A stretch of DNA of 64,000 nucleotides from Salvator merianae (taxonomy: Eukaryota > Chordata > Lepidosauria > Squamata > Teiidae), in the NCBI GenBank assembly GCA_003586115.2, contig QVOM02000053.1, positions 1,285,658 to 1,349,657 of the forward strand, written 5' to 3'. Shown one piece after another: positions 24,213-36,820 of the stretch. The position numbers and the translations under genes are program-made. Numbering within the stretch: the first letter of the stretch is position 1; every line of letters begins with the position of its first letter. The notes beneath the pieces are model-generated. The model was not told the origin of the DNA, ran no database searches, and saw only the letters and a program-made list of their open reading frames with translations.

Positions 24213-25354
24213 GACAAGCTTCAGGTGTCTGGAATTTTTAATATTCTATTCGGTTCCTCAAATGTGTCCTTACACTATGTTTTTTCCCACCTTATCTTAA
24301 TTAATTAACAGAAACATTAGTTCCTGTTGATATAATAAGGGAGGAAATCGTACTTCTATAGAACGGGTTTCAGCTCTGTGGTGCATTGATTTACATGGCT
24401 CGGTTGGGTCTCCATGTTCCCCAACCACTGGCCGTCCGTAGGAAGCAAGTACACGTCTAACACACTTTTGCATTATGCAGTGGTTTGTGGGAATGAAGCC
24501 AAAGCAGCATGCAAGGGATGGCTGCAGATACAATGTGGCATCAGACCAGAATATTTTCCTTTCTGTTCTTTCTAGTTTTTGTTTTGTAAAGGGGCAAAAA
24601 CTCTCTTCAGCTGTGAACCGTGGCTTGGTAAAGTCCTTCCCTCTGAACCTTCAGCATGCGACCTGTGCTTCCCTGTCCCCTGAAATACAAAAGCTGCTGG
24701 AAAGCACTTAGTTGAGTTGTTTTCCTGCTTCTGCCGGGGTTGGTCTACCTCTCGGTTGGCCCCCGGTTACTCCTAGCGAGTGCGCAGGTGACTGCCATAA
24801 CGACTCTCTTTCAACATAAATCATTTTGTCCAGGTAGAAATATAATCACAGTATGAGGACGGCACCAGGATAAATGGTGTCCCTGTTGAAATCTTGGCAT
24901 TTATCTGAAAACGATTCGGCAGGCAGGAAGGCAGAGCTCCCTTCTCAGCCCTGTTTGCAATTGCAGCAGGAACAAAATGTAATGTAGAGAAATATGAGTC
25001 GCTGAAGGTTCTTAATGTTTCACAGCACACTCTTTTATCGCAGCCTTAAATACATACAGAATTGCTCGTGGACAGAGACACGTTGGCCTGGATCAGGCCT
25101 GAATGTTATGGATCTCTTAGCTTGCAATGCTTAGTGATGGCAATGCTGAGATCATGATTATGAAGAAGGGCCATAAAAGAAGAGGACCTGTGCAGAATTA
25201 CTTGTAAATGATCCTATCCTAGAATCTTTCATTTGAATAGAGTCTTGTAATCTGTGCGCTGATGTTAACTGTGTTTGAGGAATGCTAAACATGGTTTGAT
25301 AGGGGTGAGCAACAGATACAAGTCTAGAGTCAGGTCTTCCCAATTCAGGGTCAT

Positions 25355-25657
25355 CCTTCCTTCCTTCCTTCCTTCCTTCCTTCCTTCCTTCCTTCCTTCC
25401 TTCCTTCCTCTCTCCCTCCCTCCCTCTCTTTCTTTCCTTTTCCTTCCTTCCTTCCTTCCTCTCTCCCTCCCTCTCTTTCTTTCCTTTTCCTTCCTTCATT
25501 TCTCCCTCCCTCTCTCCCTTTCTCCCTCCTTCCTTTCCCTCTGTCTCTCTCCATCCCTCCCTCTTTCCTTCCTTTCTCCTTTTCCCTCTTTCTCTCTCCC
25601 TCCTTCCCTCCCTTCCTTTATTTCTGTTTCTTTCTTTCTTTCCTTCCTCTTCCTTCT
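25355..25657. repeat. TTCC-type polypyrimidine microsatellite array
   Basis: About 55 bp of pure (TTCC)n is followed by about 250 bp of mixed CCT/CTTT pyrimidine sequence on the + strand. It lies within the intron. The long Leu/Pro/Ser or Lys/Glu/Gly/Arg open frames over it are artefacts. Confidence 0.95.
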
Positions 25658-26471
25658 CAACTCTCCATCCAGGGCTTCATAAATTTAACACAGCTCTAAG
25701 CCAAAACAATACATTGGGATATTTTTTTCCACCTCAATCTCCTTCCTTTTCTGCCACAACCCAAAGGATTTGATAGCTTTAGGCAAGAATTCATTCGTAT
25801 TCTATGATTGTACTTTGGACTTTCAATTCCGTAACTTGAAAAATAGCAGGAAGCAGCCGTCTTGAGTCGGCGGCACATATTAAAGAGCGCCTCATGCCTG
25901 ATGAAGAGGATCACGAAGCCAAATAAAACAGGCAGTTGCCTGGCTCCATTAGGGAATGGCACGTGGCTGTGGATCCTTTCTCAGGTACCAGTGGAGGCTT
26001 CGGAAGAGCCTTCTTCCTGCAAAGCCCATCCCGCCTCGGGCAGAAGGGGAATCCCGTGGACGCTGTTTTCCGGTAGCAGTTGCAGGTAATTGTGGCCCCC
26101 AGAGGGTATGGGGCCACCGCTCAGTGGACTGTGAACACTGGGTGGTGTTCCTGCAGCGTTGTATGAACCTGGCAAGTTATGATGCGCTCGGTTTGTATGA
26201 GCCGCAGTGAAGACGACCAAGCTCAGAATATTCTTACAGCCTTAGAGATCAGCTTGATCTACTTCAGGTAAATTGGATGCCAGGCGAACATTTCATTTCC
26301 TAATGTCCTTTATTTTCAGCAACTCATAATAGCATCTTGCTTTTGAAGCACATCTGGCCTGCGATAGATTTGCCAATTAGGTTACCTGGTTATTCTTCGT
26401 GCTCTCGACTTAATCACCGCTGAGCTGTAGGGGGAATTACTAACCTGATTTTCCTCTTTTCCTTTCTGAAG

Positions 26472-26547
26472 CCGTGTGATTAAGACAGACATGGAATTGG
26501 AAGTTCTCCGCTACACCAATAAAATTTCCAGTGAAGCTCATAAAGAG
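26472..26547 (+). CDS. PEPD: PEPD exon (probably exon 8)
   Basis: The 76-nt exon lies between the acceptor ...cctttctgaag and the donor gtaatg. It reads (C)[18 protein letters not shown], then SSEAHKE, ending in phase 0. Human prolidase reads [26 protein letters not shown], so only two residues appear to differ. The Arg and Ser corresponding to human Arg184 and Ser202, positions I recall as altered in prolidase deficiency, are both kept, which suggests a functional gene. This is the start of the M24 'pita-bread' catalytic domain. Confidence 0.97.
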
Positions 26548-27175
26548 GTAATGGATCTCTTACGGATGATAATTTCTTTCTCTTTCTGTATAACACTAAC
26601 TTTTCAGAAAAATGTTCTCAGCCACTTCAGTTGCTTTGTAATAAACTAACAGAAAGCCTAGATGGAAAAGAGCCCTGTAATATAACTTCCATCACCTCTG
26701 AATTTGCTGTCAATGGCTGAGAAACAAAATGGCTTCTGTGGTCAAGGAGAAGTTTTGTGTGGGAACATCTTTATTTGGTGCCACGCAGATAACTCTGTGA
26801 GCCCACTTCTTGACTCGGTTCTTCTGCAGTTTGCAGTTTGCAGATTTATTTTGCATTGCCAGGGGAAGTTACTGGAACTGCAAGGCAGCCAACTTGTGTG
26901 GTGGGACAAGATCCTTGGGACAGGATGGTCCTTGGGTCTTCACCAGATATATGTCCTTCTAAAAGTGCAAGGTCCCCCGGCATCAAAGCCATGTAATTCC
27001 TCTGAAACCTTTGTAGGAATGAAAGATGTCTTCTTCCATAGCGGGAAGATGTGCTATTCTGCAAGGAGCCACGCGGGTTTCTTCTCCTTTTCTTGCAGGA
27101 AGTTTCCTCTGATGCAGAGCTTTCAGCAATAAATGTATTCCTCTGGCTAATTATAACATGCAGTAGTAAAACTTA

Positions 27176-27313
27176 GGCTGCATCCCCGCGTCACTTACTT
27201 ATTCCGCTGTATTTGGATATTCGATAATAAAGCATGGACATTCTGGAATATCCATGCTTTATTCTGGACTATCCAAATATAGTGGAATAAATAAGTGATG
27301 TCTGGATGCAGCC
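27176..27313. mobile_element. Foldback MITE, 138 bp (family A, copy 1)
   Basis: It is an almost complete palindrome from GGCTGCATCC to GGATGCAGCC, with arms sharing 'tcacttacttattcc', 'tatttggatat' and 'aaagcatgga'. It is flanked by TTA (27173-27175) and CTA (27314-27316), close to the 3-bp TWA duplication typical of PIF/Harbinger elements. It can form a single long hairpin. It has no coding capacity. Confidence 0.8.
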
Positions 27314-27390
27314 CTAGTGGCAGTTGGCCCAGGAAATATATGATATGCACAGCCTCTAGAAATTAGCCTTCAAAACAATTCTCTCAGGAT

Positions 27391-27498
27391 GCTATATTTG
27401 GATATTCCAGAATAAATTCTGGATATTTTGGAATATCCATGTTTTATTCTGGAATATCCAACTACAGTGGAATAAATAAGTGATGTCTGGATGAAGCC
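27391..27498. mobile_element. Foldback MITE (family A, copy 2, left arm truncated)
   Basis: It keeps the centre and right arm ('tggaataaataagtgatgtc', 'tggatgaagcc') but begins at the 'tatttggatattccag' part of the left arm, so about 30 bp of the left end are gone. It is 77 bp from copy 1. Confidence 0.75.
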
Positions 27499-28367
27499 TG
27501 ATTGTCCACTTGAAGCTCATCCACAGCTCTAAGGCTTCCTGTAACAAAGGGACAGGAACATGTCTGTCCTTTCTTATGTAACGTCGAGGCTCTCCGTCTA
27601 AAATGGCTGTCTTGATGCATGTCTGAATTGCGCAGATGGGTTCCTGGCGCAACTTGGTCTCAAGTTTGACACTAGGCCTAATAAATAGGTGGGTGTGATG
27701 TTCACATAGCTATTCTTTTACTATGGAAACCTCACGGTGTATGATCAGAGCTTTCTTTCACATGAGAGCTCCATTTTTTTCCTTTTTTTAAAAAAGGATG
27801 AAAGGTTCTCCAAACAGTTTTCTCTTCACAGCTCAGCCAAAGCATTTGTTAGGGGATGCTGAGCAAGCACTGGTATTAGCAGAACTTATTTTCTTTTTCC
27901 ACGATCAATTCTGGGTTTTGCTTCAAAACATGGTTCTTATTTCATCAGTTGCATGTTTAAAATGTTACCTTCTGTTCATAATTTATGGTGGCCATAAACA
28001 GGAATTCCGAAGGACACTGCCTTGCTTTGTGTTTAAGAGAGAAAGAGGCAAACTACTAATGTGTGAACTGCATAGCTCACGAAATTGCCATTAACATGTT
28101 ACGTTTTAGAGTATTGTAAAACAACAACAACCCATCACTGTGTACTTCTTAGGTCCACAACATTTTCTTTTTCACTGTAAGACATTTTGGCCATAAGAAC
28201 TGGTTCCTAAATCTTACAGTGGGCATCTTTGTGATTATCCTTCTTTCAATCACCTGGACCTCAGTATGTATATGAATATCCAAGTACAGGAGTTCATTTG
28301 AAGGGGCTTCTTCGTACCTGTGACTGCTACCCAAATTTCTTAGGATGTGCCTTTTGTTTGACAACAG

Positions 28368-28414
28368 GTGATGAAGGCCGTAAAAGTGGGCATGAAGGAA
28401 TATGAGCTGGAGAG
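28368..28414 (+). CDS. PEPD: PEPD exon (probably exon 9)
   Basis: The 47-nt exon lies between the acceptor ...gtttgacaacag and the donor gtaagt. It reads VMKAVKVGMKEYELE and then AG, the first two bases of a Ser codon completed by the next exon 29.7 kb downstream. The 15 full residues are identical to the human protein as I remember it. It encodes helix-forming sequence early in the catalytic domain. Confidence 0.96.
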
Positions 28415-29929
28415 GTAAGTCCCTTTTCGGCGTTTGTGATAGAACCGTGGGAGAGCATTTCTTGCTTTAGCAGGAAATGCCACAGGTAAGGCCAAATGGC
28501 ATTGATTCAGCAGCCATTCCGTGAGCTCGTTTTGAGTTTCTGTCGAGCGTATTTTATTATACGGAAAGCGTTCCGTCAGCTTCCTTCGTGTTATTAGAAG
28601 GCAATTGCTTTTAGGTATGGTTTTAGAGTAGTGTAATTCTCTTCCCAGACTTTAACGTAATTTACAGAAACTATACCTAATAGCCATTATTATTGCTTGA
28701 TGGCATCCACTAAAGCAGCTTTTATGGGTGTGAATATCATAGTTATGCCTGCTGCGTATTGGAGTGTTTATGGGAGCCATAAAATGGCCTGAGTATTTTG
28801 TTAGATGCTGGCTACAGCCGGAGCAAATATCGCTGGTTTTGTTTATGCATTTCAATTTCTGCTGGTTGTGCTAGTTCCTTCTTAGGATCACTCCTTCTTG
28901 TCCTTCACTGTGGCCCTTTACCCCTGGAAGAACCTGGTGTTCCTTGGACGCATGTTGGTTAGGAAAATTCCATCCCCACGACACATGCAGGTTGAACCTC
29001 TTCCCATGAAAGCCATTGGGAAAGTGTATTCACTTACTTGCTTAAGCTGAATATTTTTGGAGAAAAACTCAGTGGCACCCAGAAAGGAGCCGCTGTATGG
29101 CATGTGTTCCAACAGTCATCGTAAAAGAGCTATTTGTTGTGCATTTGGGATGGTGCTAACCACATGCGGGATAGGCTTACAAACCGTGTTCACTAGCCAG
29201 TCAGGTGTGTTGTTTTTAGCCATTTGGGAGAATATAACCCATTGTATGATAAAATGTCTCAGTCCTGATCAAATGCAACCTCGCCCTTTAAAAGTGGGAA
29301 GAGCTCTGAGGAACTGGAGAGATGTGCTTGAACTGGTTGGCTGATTGCTTCTGCCTCTTAAGAGGTTTGCTGCTTGGACTTGAGTGGCTGTAGTGTTTTT
29401 GTAGGTGAAATAAAAAAGAATACGTCTTAGCACCTCTGGCTTCTGCTGTGAGTGCTTATTGCTGGGTTTAATCCTCACAGGGAAAGCAGCATTTGGACGC
29501 AGGCAAGGGGAAGGGGGGCTTCTCCATGTAATCTGCTGAGATGGCTCATAATGACTTCACACCCTTGGTTTTCACAGTTCTTTTCAGGATGAGAAATGGC
29601 TAAAATTACACAGGGCATGCACAGTTTTTGAAACTGAAGAAATAGTGAACATTTTATAAACTGAAAAAGAGGGGGGAAACAGAAAGAGGTAGAGAATCTT
29701 ATCCAGTTCTGTGCAAGAAAAAGTACAAAACGCTTGGAGGGAAATTTTTTTTGCAATGATCTATGGGTTGTGTTCTAAGCCAGGTTTTTCTTTAACCAAA
29801 ATTTGGTCTCTTGATTTAGTTCTGCTGGAGGAATACCCACATTTTAATAACATTTTCTCTCCCTAGTATTTTTTTAAGCAGCCTGTTATCAGTAGTAAAG
29901 AAGTAGGATCTGCCAAAACCTGGGTTGAG

Positions 29930-30135
29930 CAGTTAGGAGCGAATGAGGCATCAAGGGTTTTGCGTGAGATGTCACCAGTATGCAGATGACACGCGGCTCT
30001 GATTCGTTCCATCCATCATTCAGAAGAGTCTGTGGATGCCGCAAACTGGTACTTGGACTCACTAATGGATGGAGGGGGGCCAGTAAACTGGGGTTGAATC
30101 CTGTTGCGTTGGAGACACTGTGGGTTGCACGTATC
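29930..30135 (+). mobile_element. L2-like LINE reverse-transcriptase fragment with YADD box
   Basis: Reading from 29961 gives VRCHQYADDTRL followed by a stop. YADD is the catalytic box of reverse transcriptase, and the HQYADDT context is typical of L2/CR1-type ORF2. Downstream text is frameshifted and broken by several stops. This is a fossil with no coding function. Confidence 0.72.
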
Positions 30136-30710
30136 AAGTTTCAGGAATGATTATGGGAGTGAGCAGGGAGGGCCAAACCTTCCTTTCCCTTGATATCTGA
30201 TCCTTCTCAGGCTGTGGTCCCCAAGTGCAGGAAAATTAAAGGCAGGCTGGGATGGGGCAACATATTTGAGTGGCCCAGGAAATGAACCAATTCTTCTCCG
30301 TTTTGGAGGAGAAACAAATTGGTTAATTTTCAGGGTGGTCTGAGGGGAGAGCCTGAGGGAATTTACTCAGCCCTATCAATGATACAGCAATATAGCTAAA
30401 TCCAAGAAGAGCCCTTCCAAATGATTATCCTCTTTATTGAAGACTCTGAAAACTCGATTTAGGAAGAGGCTGACAACATTCTGTACCGTAAAGCAGTCAT
30501 AAATAATGCCAAATCAATAGAGTGGTGGAATATCATAAGACTTAACTGTGTGTGCATTCAGCTCAGCCGTATTTTATTGCTTGCTGCTTTCTTTCTTCCT
30601 TAGCCAACTTTAATGAAAGGTTGTTTGACTCTAAAGAAATAGCAGATCATAAAAGAAAGTTAATATGATACAAAGTCTTTGCTTGTATCTTTGCCTTTCG
30701 GATAGTTTCT

Positions 30711-30884
30711 GACAAAAATTCTTAACTGCATTAATTTTCTTGTTACCAAATTCATCCTTTGCAAATTTCAGACAAAAATTCTTAACTGTATGGATTTTCA
30801 TGTTATCAAATCCATCCTTTGTAAATTTCAGACAAAAATTCTTAAGTGTATGGATTTTCATGTTGTCAAATTCATCCTTTGCAA
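30711..30884. repeat. Minisatellite, 60-bp unit, 2.9 copies
   Basis: Units begin 'gacaaaaattcttaactg' at 30711, 30771 and 30831, exactly 60 bp apart. They share 'tttcatgttatcaaatccat' and 'cctttgcaaatttca'. The unit is a multiple of three, so it creates repeated open frames on both strands that I treat as incidental. Confidence 0.92.
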
Positions 30885-33800
30885 GCCTGAGGCTCTCCAG
30901 TTATTGTGAACTACAATTTGCATTATGTTGTTCCCAAAACTAGAGGGCACTGAGCTTAAACTGGACACTTAGTACTGCATGCCTGATAGCTGATGCTTGG
31001 GAGTTAGAGTGGGGAACTGATTGACTCGAAGTGCTTTGCACAGGAAGGGAGGGTTTTCCATAGTTATGGTGCAGTCATCAAATCTTTTTTATCAACATTC
31101 TGATCGTATGGGTGAAAAATTACACAATTTGTAGACAGTGGAATTCTCTATGACAGTTGTTTTGAATTCCTACAGCAAAACCATTTCTGCAGGGATTTTT
31201 TCCTGAACGGTGTCCTAAAATTGTGAAGTTGTATGTCTGTGCTTCCACTTTGCTGGGGTACAAAGTTACCGCACCCGTACTGTTGAGGACCCTCAATGCA
31301 AAGACTGTTGATGCACAGAGCAGAATCATGGGATGCTGGGGTTGGACTGCTCCCCTTACACCCTTGAACTGGTCTCAAGGTGGATTTCTGGAACCACTGG
31401 AATACGTAGAACTGTACAGGACCTAGTGGTAAAGCATGTTGCTTTGGGGCCATGAAGTTAATTCTCTTTCTCACATTTGCAGTGAATTTAACAATAGCCG
31501 TACCAAAACACCATCCTTTTAAGAGTTCCTGCAGCAACAGTTTTATAAGGCTGTGTTCACGTGTAGCAAAAAAAAAGGTGGTTCAAAAGCACTTTGGAGA
31601 CAGTAGCGTGTGGCTTGGTGTTCTCACCCCATCCCTAATCTGCCTTTTCTAGCCCAGAATGTCCAGGAGGTGGAGGGGCAGGTTGGCATGTGAACAATCC
31701 CACCTGCAAAGCACCTCTGAGCCGTCTCTAGGTGAGATGAAGGAATTCAGATGCACAAGGATCCCAGTGTGGCTTGTTCAGAGCGCCAGCGATGTGACTA
31801 CCGAGCCCCAGCGAGCCCTTTTTTCCTTGGCTTTTGATATTTGCCATCGCGTAGCTCAGTCCCCCTCCCGCCCGCAGTTACATCCTCGCAGCTGGAGAGG
31901 TCAAATCTGGTTCTTTCTTCAGTGTTCTATTCACTGGCATGCCCTGATTTCTAATGTGGAGCTTAGGCTATCAGGCGCGGCGCTGTCATATCTGTCGGTG
32001 TTAAATTCCTGTATCTGTGGCGCTCCCGTGGATTATGGCTTTCCCTCTTTTCATTTATCCCTTTTTTCAAGGGCACAAAGAGAAAATGAAGATTGCACAC
32101 ATCCGGGGGGGGGGAGCGGTGGAGGACCCCCAACCAGCCCCCCTCCGTCCTCTCGATTATGCGCTGGATTTGTGAGCTGCTATCTAGCTGCAGATATTTC
32201 TGCCTCTTTAAGTTATTCAGATATATATTCCTTGGCTTCTGTCTTAACTTAGTGGGCAAATATTTCATCAGCGGGAGAGTCTCCCAATTTTTAAATGTTA
32301 CCGGTCTCAGTTAAAATTAGAGTAATAATTTTTTTCTATGCTGGCGTAAGGGGAGGTGGGGACAGAAATATGCTCTTTCTTTTCTTCTGTCTTGGAAACA
32401 AAACAGTTCTGGAAGAGGCACCTGGCCAGCAGCAGCCAACAGGGTGGGGCAAGAGAGGCGGGTGAGGAGTGAGGTCTTCATCAGGAGCCTTCTCTGATCC
32501 TCCAGACCTGGGTTTCGGTCTCAGGTCTAGGGCTGCTCAAGTTGGCCCTCCCGGGGTGCCAGAACTGCAAGCTGCACCATTCTGTGCCAGCCCTGGGGCA
32601 GAATGATGGATGCTAATTTAGGGGCACTGCCCTTCGTTTCCCCACTTCCAGGAGGAGAGTTTGGCTTCGCCTTGGCTCAGCCCCAGGGTCTGCGTCCCAG
32701 ACCCAAACGGTACTCGGCCTAGCCCAGGAGAGACCACTTGCCAGCAACAGCTGATGGATCTGGGAGAGGTTCTCCAGACTTTGGGAGGCCAACGGGAGCT
32801 CTAAGTTAACAAATATGGAAGGCCAAAGGCTGGCCACCCTAAGTAGGGTTGTCTTCACCAGTGTGGCATCCTCCAGATGCTTTGGACTTACAGGGGCCAG
32901 CAGCCCTGGCCAGGGCAGCTGGAGATTGTTCTCCAAGGCACCTGAAGACAGCAGGGGCAGTGAAAGCGGGAATGTGGAGCCCAGGAGGAGCAAGAGGCAC
33001 CTGCGAGAAATGACTCCTAGGGTGGAGCTCTGATGTTCCGCACAGGAAATCCCACACTCAGTCCCAGCGTCATCCCCAGCTGGTGGGGAAAAGTTCTATC
33101 TGAGATCCAAGAGAGATGCTACAGTCAGAACTGATAATGCTGAAGTAGACGGAGCAGACCCTAGCAGTAATCTGTGGAAGCATCCTGAACAGAGTTTAAT
33201 TTCAATTTGCAATTCTCATAACGATGACAGGGAGTTTGCAGTGGACTCTTGTCTGGGGGGAGTCCTTTATTCTTTGGAAGGTCCCCCCTGGGGACTGAAA
33301 GAGGGGAGAAGAAAGGAAGAGGAAGGGGAGGGGAACAGAGCAAAGTCCCTTGTGAGCTGGCAGTGAAAAGTCTATTGCAAACCTGAGTGTACGAATCCTG
33401 TTTTTGATGGAGATCCTTGTGGTCCCTATTCTGTAGCCCATTTAGCTGCCGTAGGCCTTGGGCTGAATGCTAAACTTCCCAACCGGTCCTGACCCCGTGC
33501 TCTGCCACCAAGAGCTTATCTGTGTGGAGGGCTTTGGAGAGCAGGGCCATGATGAATGTTTTGCCCCAGGAAAGGATGCATTGTCCTGCTTGAAGCTCCT
33601 GACTTGCACTCCTCTGCCCTTTAAACCCTGCTCTGGGGAACCTGCCAAGTAAGGTAGGCACTGCCTGCAAGACTTCTAATCCGTGCTGTCCTGTGCCGTT
33701 AAGGCTGCTCTCGCAGGGGACTTCCAAGCTCTTCAGCTCAGAACCCTTCGCTGTCCTTCCTCCCACCCCACACAGAATTTCAGAGGATGCTGTAATCTCC

Positions 33801-34043
33801 CTTGAGCGACAGTTCTCCAAGTTTTCCTCCGTGGCAGAGAAGTGTAAATGTAGTGTCTAGGATGGTCCTGGCGGGAGTCTTCGCTCCTGCCACTTGACTG
33901 CCTCGCAGCTTAGAGGAAGGTGCAAGCTGACTCTCCGTCCCTTGGCGATTTGATGAGAAAATGAACCTCGCAGAGCCGGCCTGGTGGAGCTAGGAAGACA
34001 CACAGCCCGGTTCCAGCTGAACTGAGGCGTTCTGTCTTGGCAG

Positions 34044-34156
34044 GGAGAGAGAGAAAGAGAAAGAGAAAGAGAAAGAGAAAGAGAAAGAGAAAGAGAAAGA
34101 GAAAGAGAAAGAGAAAGAGAAAGAGAAAGAGAAAGAGAAAGAGAAAGAGAAAGAGA
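34044..34156. repeat. (GAGAAA)n microsatellite, about 18 units
   Basis: A near-perfect 6-bp purine repeat. It yields a Phe/Leu/Ser repeat frame on the - strand that is not a gene. Confidence 0.96.
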
Positions 34157-34186
34157 TGCGTACCTTCCATGCTTTGCTTGTCCTTT

Positions 34187-34267
34187 TTATCATGGTTTTT
34201 GTGAACCACCCTGGGGCCATGCACAGGGTGGTATATAAATATCAAATGAAATAAATAAATAAATTAG
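34187..34267 (+). mobile_element. LINE 3' tail with (AAAT)n end
   Basis: 'tttgtgaaccaccctggggc', then 'agggtggtatataaatatca' and (aaat)n, is the squamate-type LINE tail. It directly follows the GAGAAA array. Confidence 0.65.
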
Positions 34268-36505
34268 TGGGAGAGGCTAAAAGGAAACCAGAAATACTGT
34301 GTGTTGTTCAGCTCTGTCACTGTAAATAACAACCGGACCCAGAGTTCATAAGAACAAGTAGGAACTCGGTTTATTTCAGAGCAGGTGACTGCAGCATGGC
34401 ATTTTCTTTTTGTCAGATTTGCCTCTGATCTGTACAGATGCCCAATCAGCTTGTGCCACTTATCTCACCTGGAAATTCCACCCAATCAGCCTGAACCACC
34501 TACCTTCCCTGGGGATTCCGCCCAATCAGCTATTGGGTAATTATGGCAGACAACCTCTAGGCCATGCCAGGCCTACCTGGACCTAACAGACTGGCAGGGA
34601 GAGGAAGTGGTAGCGAAGAGGCTGAAGGTGAAGCCAGGTGATGAACAGCGGACTTGAGGACGGCTGATCCTTTTGAGGAAAGAGCCAAAGGGCCGTGGAA
34701 TCCGTCTGACTCCCCTGGCGTGGGGCTCCACTGCCTCAGCACTTGGGAAATTGAGAGGTTTTGACATATCGACCTGTCAAGTGAGTCTGATTGTATCCCC
34801 AGCTTGTGGTCAGCCCTTGCCTCGGTGGTAACAGTACTCAGGATGATCAGGTTGCCTGCATCCCCCAACGTGCAGCAGGCCTTCAGAGGAGACAGCAAAT
34901 TTGAGTCTCGTCTACAGAGCCATTTCAGCAATATGGTTGAGCCACAGAGAAACACCTGTTCTTATACCTAACAGTACACCCTGGGGGTGATACCCTGCCT
35001 TGACTCAGGTAGCGACAATCCCCTCCTCGTGTTGAACAAAGGAAGTGTTTCATGCAGGCTCATGTGATGCAGCTCAAGGTAACTGAACTTGGCCAAGAAA
35101 GCAGTGGGTTGCAATGTTCCATAAAATATATACAGTCGTCCATCCGCCCCTTGCAAGAAGGTAACTGTTTTACCAGTTGACCATCTCTGAAGTGCGGCCT
35201 CGCCACTGTCCTGCCCCAATGTAGCTGCCATACCAATGGACTTTCCCACCTTGATGTTTTCCCACCTTACCCAACAGTGGAGAAAAAGCCCTTTTCAAGT
35301 AAAAGCCCGTGCCAGGCGGGGAGACAGACAGTTCCAGTGGGAAAGGGAGCAAACAGTGGAAACTGGACAACATTCGGGCTTTTGCCTGCATTACTCCAGT
35401 CAGTTATTCAGTTTGGACACCCACATTATCGGGCCAATCTTGCAGCTGCTCTAGCCCAAAGCGTGAACTCTTTGCAGCTCAAATGTCACCTTCCTGCCAC
35501 AGGTTGACAAGATTAAGTTGTGACGCACAACTTTTAACAAAAAGATTTGAGTCAGCAGAGCCAAGGGGGCTGGTGTCCACTGATCACACCGTGGCTTCCA
35601 TTACCTGAAATGGGACTTTGACCTGGGCACAAAGTTCCATGGCTGGGAGCGGTTTCTGGTCCCATCTGATGCAGGTCGCAGAGTTCTGGTGCCTGTGCAG
35701 CAGAGGGTTTGGCCCTGTGACATGTTTTCCTGCTTTTCATTGTCACATGTATGTTTAAAATTCTATAATTGCTAATAAGCACAAGCATAGCTAATGCAAT
35801 TCCAGGTAATTAATTATTTCTCGCAGCAAAACTGTCCCCTTCTGTGTCTTACCGCATTGCGTGACCAAAATGAAAATGAGCCTGCCCTATTTTTTTTTTA
35901 AATGTTTTCTTTCTTTCTTTTTGTCCTGTTTTTCTTTTTAAAGCTACTTATTTTCACTCTTATTTAGGTTTTCCCCTCCCAAAGCAAATCCTTTCAATTG
36001 CTTGTGGGGACATCTGTTCCAGGCTGCCGGAGTGGTTCTTTTTTCCTTCAGATTTTGTGCATGAGGGCAGACTTTGATTATACTGCAAGCTTAAGTTCAG
36101 GTTTTACTTTTTTTTTTAAAAAAAAATCTTCTTCAAGACTCCATTGCAGTCAATTGCACACACACAAAAAGAACCCCTGTGACCCATGGATTGGTCCCTG
36201 CGGGAGCAATTATTCTTTTCTGAGAAGTTCTTACTTCTCACTCTCGCTCAGTACTGAATATTATAAATGTCAGGAACAGGTTTTAACCCCCGTGTCTCTA
36301 AAATAATGCTTCCATGCATACTGGCATGCATGTCAATTCGTATAGCTGCAAGCTTGATTAAGCTGGCTTTATTTTTATTTGTTTTAAAAAGCAAACATGG
36401 CTTGTTCTCATTCTCAGTGGACGACTGTATGAATTGTTTGTGTCTTACTCAAATGGAGAACAGCTGAGTTGGAAGGAACTTCGACAGTCAAAAGACCTGA
36501 TCTTA

Positions 36506-36820
36506 GGACCTTTCTGCACTTATCCGTGTAGGTCTGGATTTGTGGATCCGGATTAGGCAGGGGCTGGACCAGTGTCAAAAAGGGGTTTTTTCGTGTTCGT
36601 TGTCATGGTTTTCGCAATGGTTTCCCCATTGAAAATGCCCTTTTCATGGGTTAAAACAGCAAAAATACAAATATTCAAATGCATATTCCACTTTTGCAAA
36701 GGAAGAGGCTGGTTCATTTTCATTGAACTCTGAAAATCAATTTTCAATTCAATTTGAATATCCGTGAATGCAAAATATTTGATCGAATGTTCGAATGCAA
36801 AATGAATTTTGCACATCTCT
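36506..36820. repeat. Composite: lone GGACCTTTCTGCAC end, then TTTGCACATCTCT-family repeat
   Basis: The left end GGACCTTTCTGCACTTATCC is preceded by TTA and resembles the terminal repeat of the element at 57185-57365. From about 36585 the sequence becomes 'ttcgaatgcaaaatgaattt', ending 'tgcacatctct' at 36820. This is the mirror of the start of the repeat at 17453. The boundary between the two parts is not clear. Confidence 0.5.

Larger units (their letters stand above)
22073..26471 (+). other. PEPD: PEPD intron, 4.4 kb
   Basis: GT-AG intron. It carries an isolated GGGCCTTTTTGCACTTA end (22426), a GGGAA-rich run (22979-23006), a repeat-poor AT-rich block (23400-23660), a hAT-type foldback element (24083-24212) and a 300-bp polypyrimidine array (25355-25657). 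Nothing else recognisable. Confidence 0.9.
26548..28367 (+). other. PEPD: PEPD intron, 1.8 kb
   Basis: GT-AG intron that carries two foldback elements of family A about 80 bp apart (27176-27313 and 27391-27498). No other repeat identified. Confidence 0.9.

Noticed and set aside
25158..25682. Lys/Glu/Gly/Arg-rich and Pro/Ser/Leu-rich open frames
   Set aside because: Translation of the TTCC-type array on both strands.
31659..32252. 197-codon open frame on the + strand
   Set aside because: The protein has no recognisable domain and includes a Gly/Pro run produced by a G-rich tract at 32104. I treat it as chance, though the DNA may be worth a conservation check.
33910..34245. Phe/Leu/Ser repeat open frames on the - strand
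   Set aside because: Translation of the GAGAAA hexamer array.
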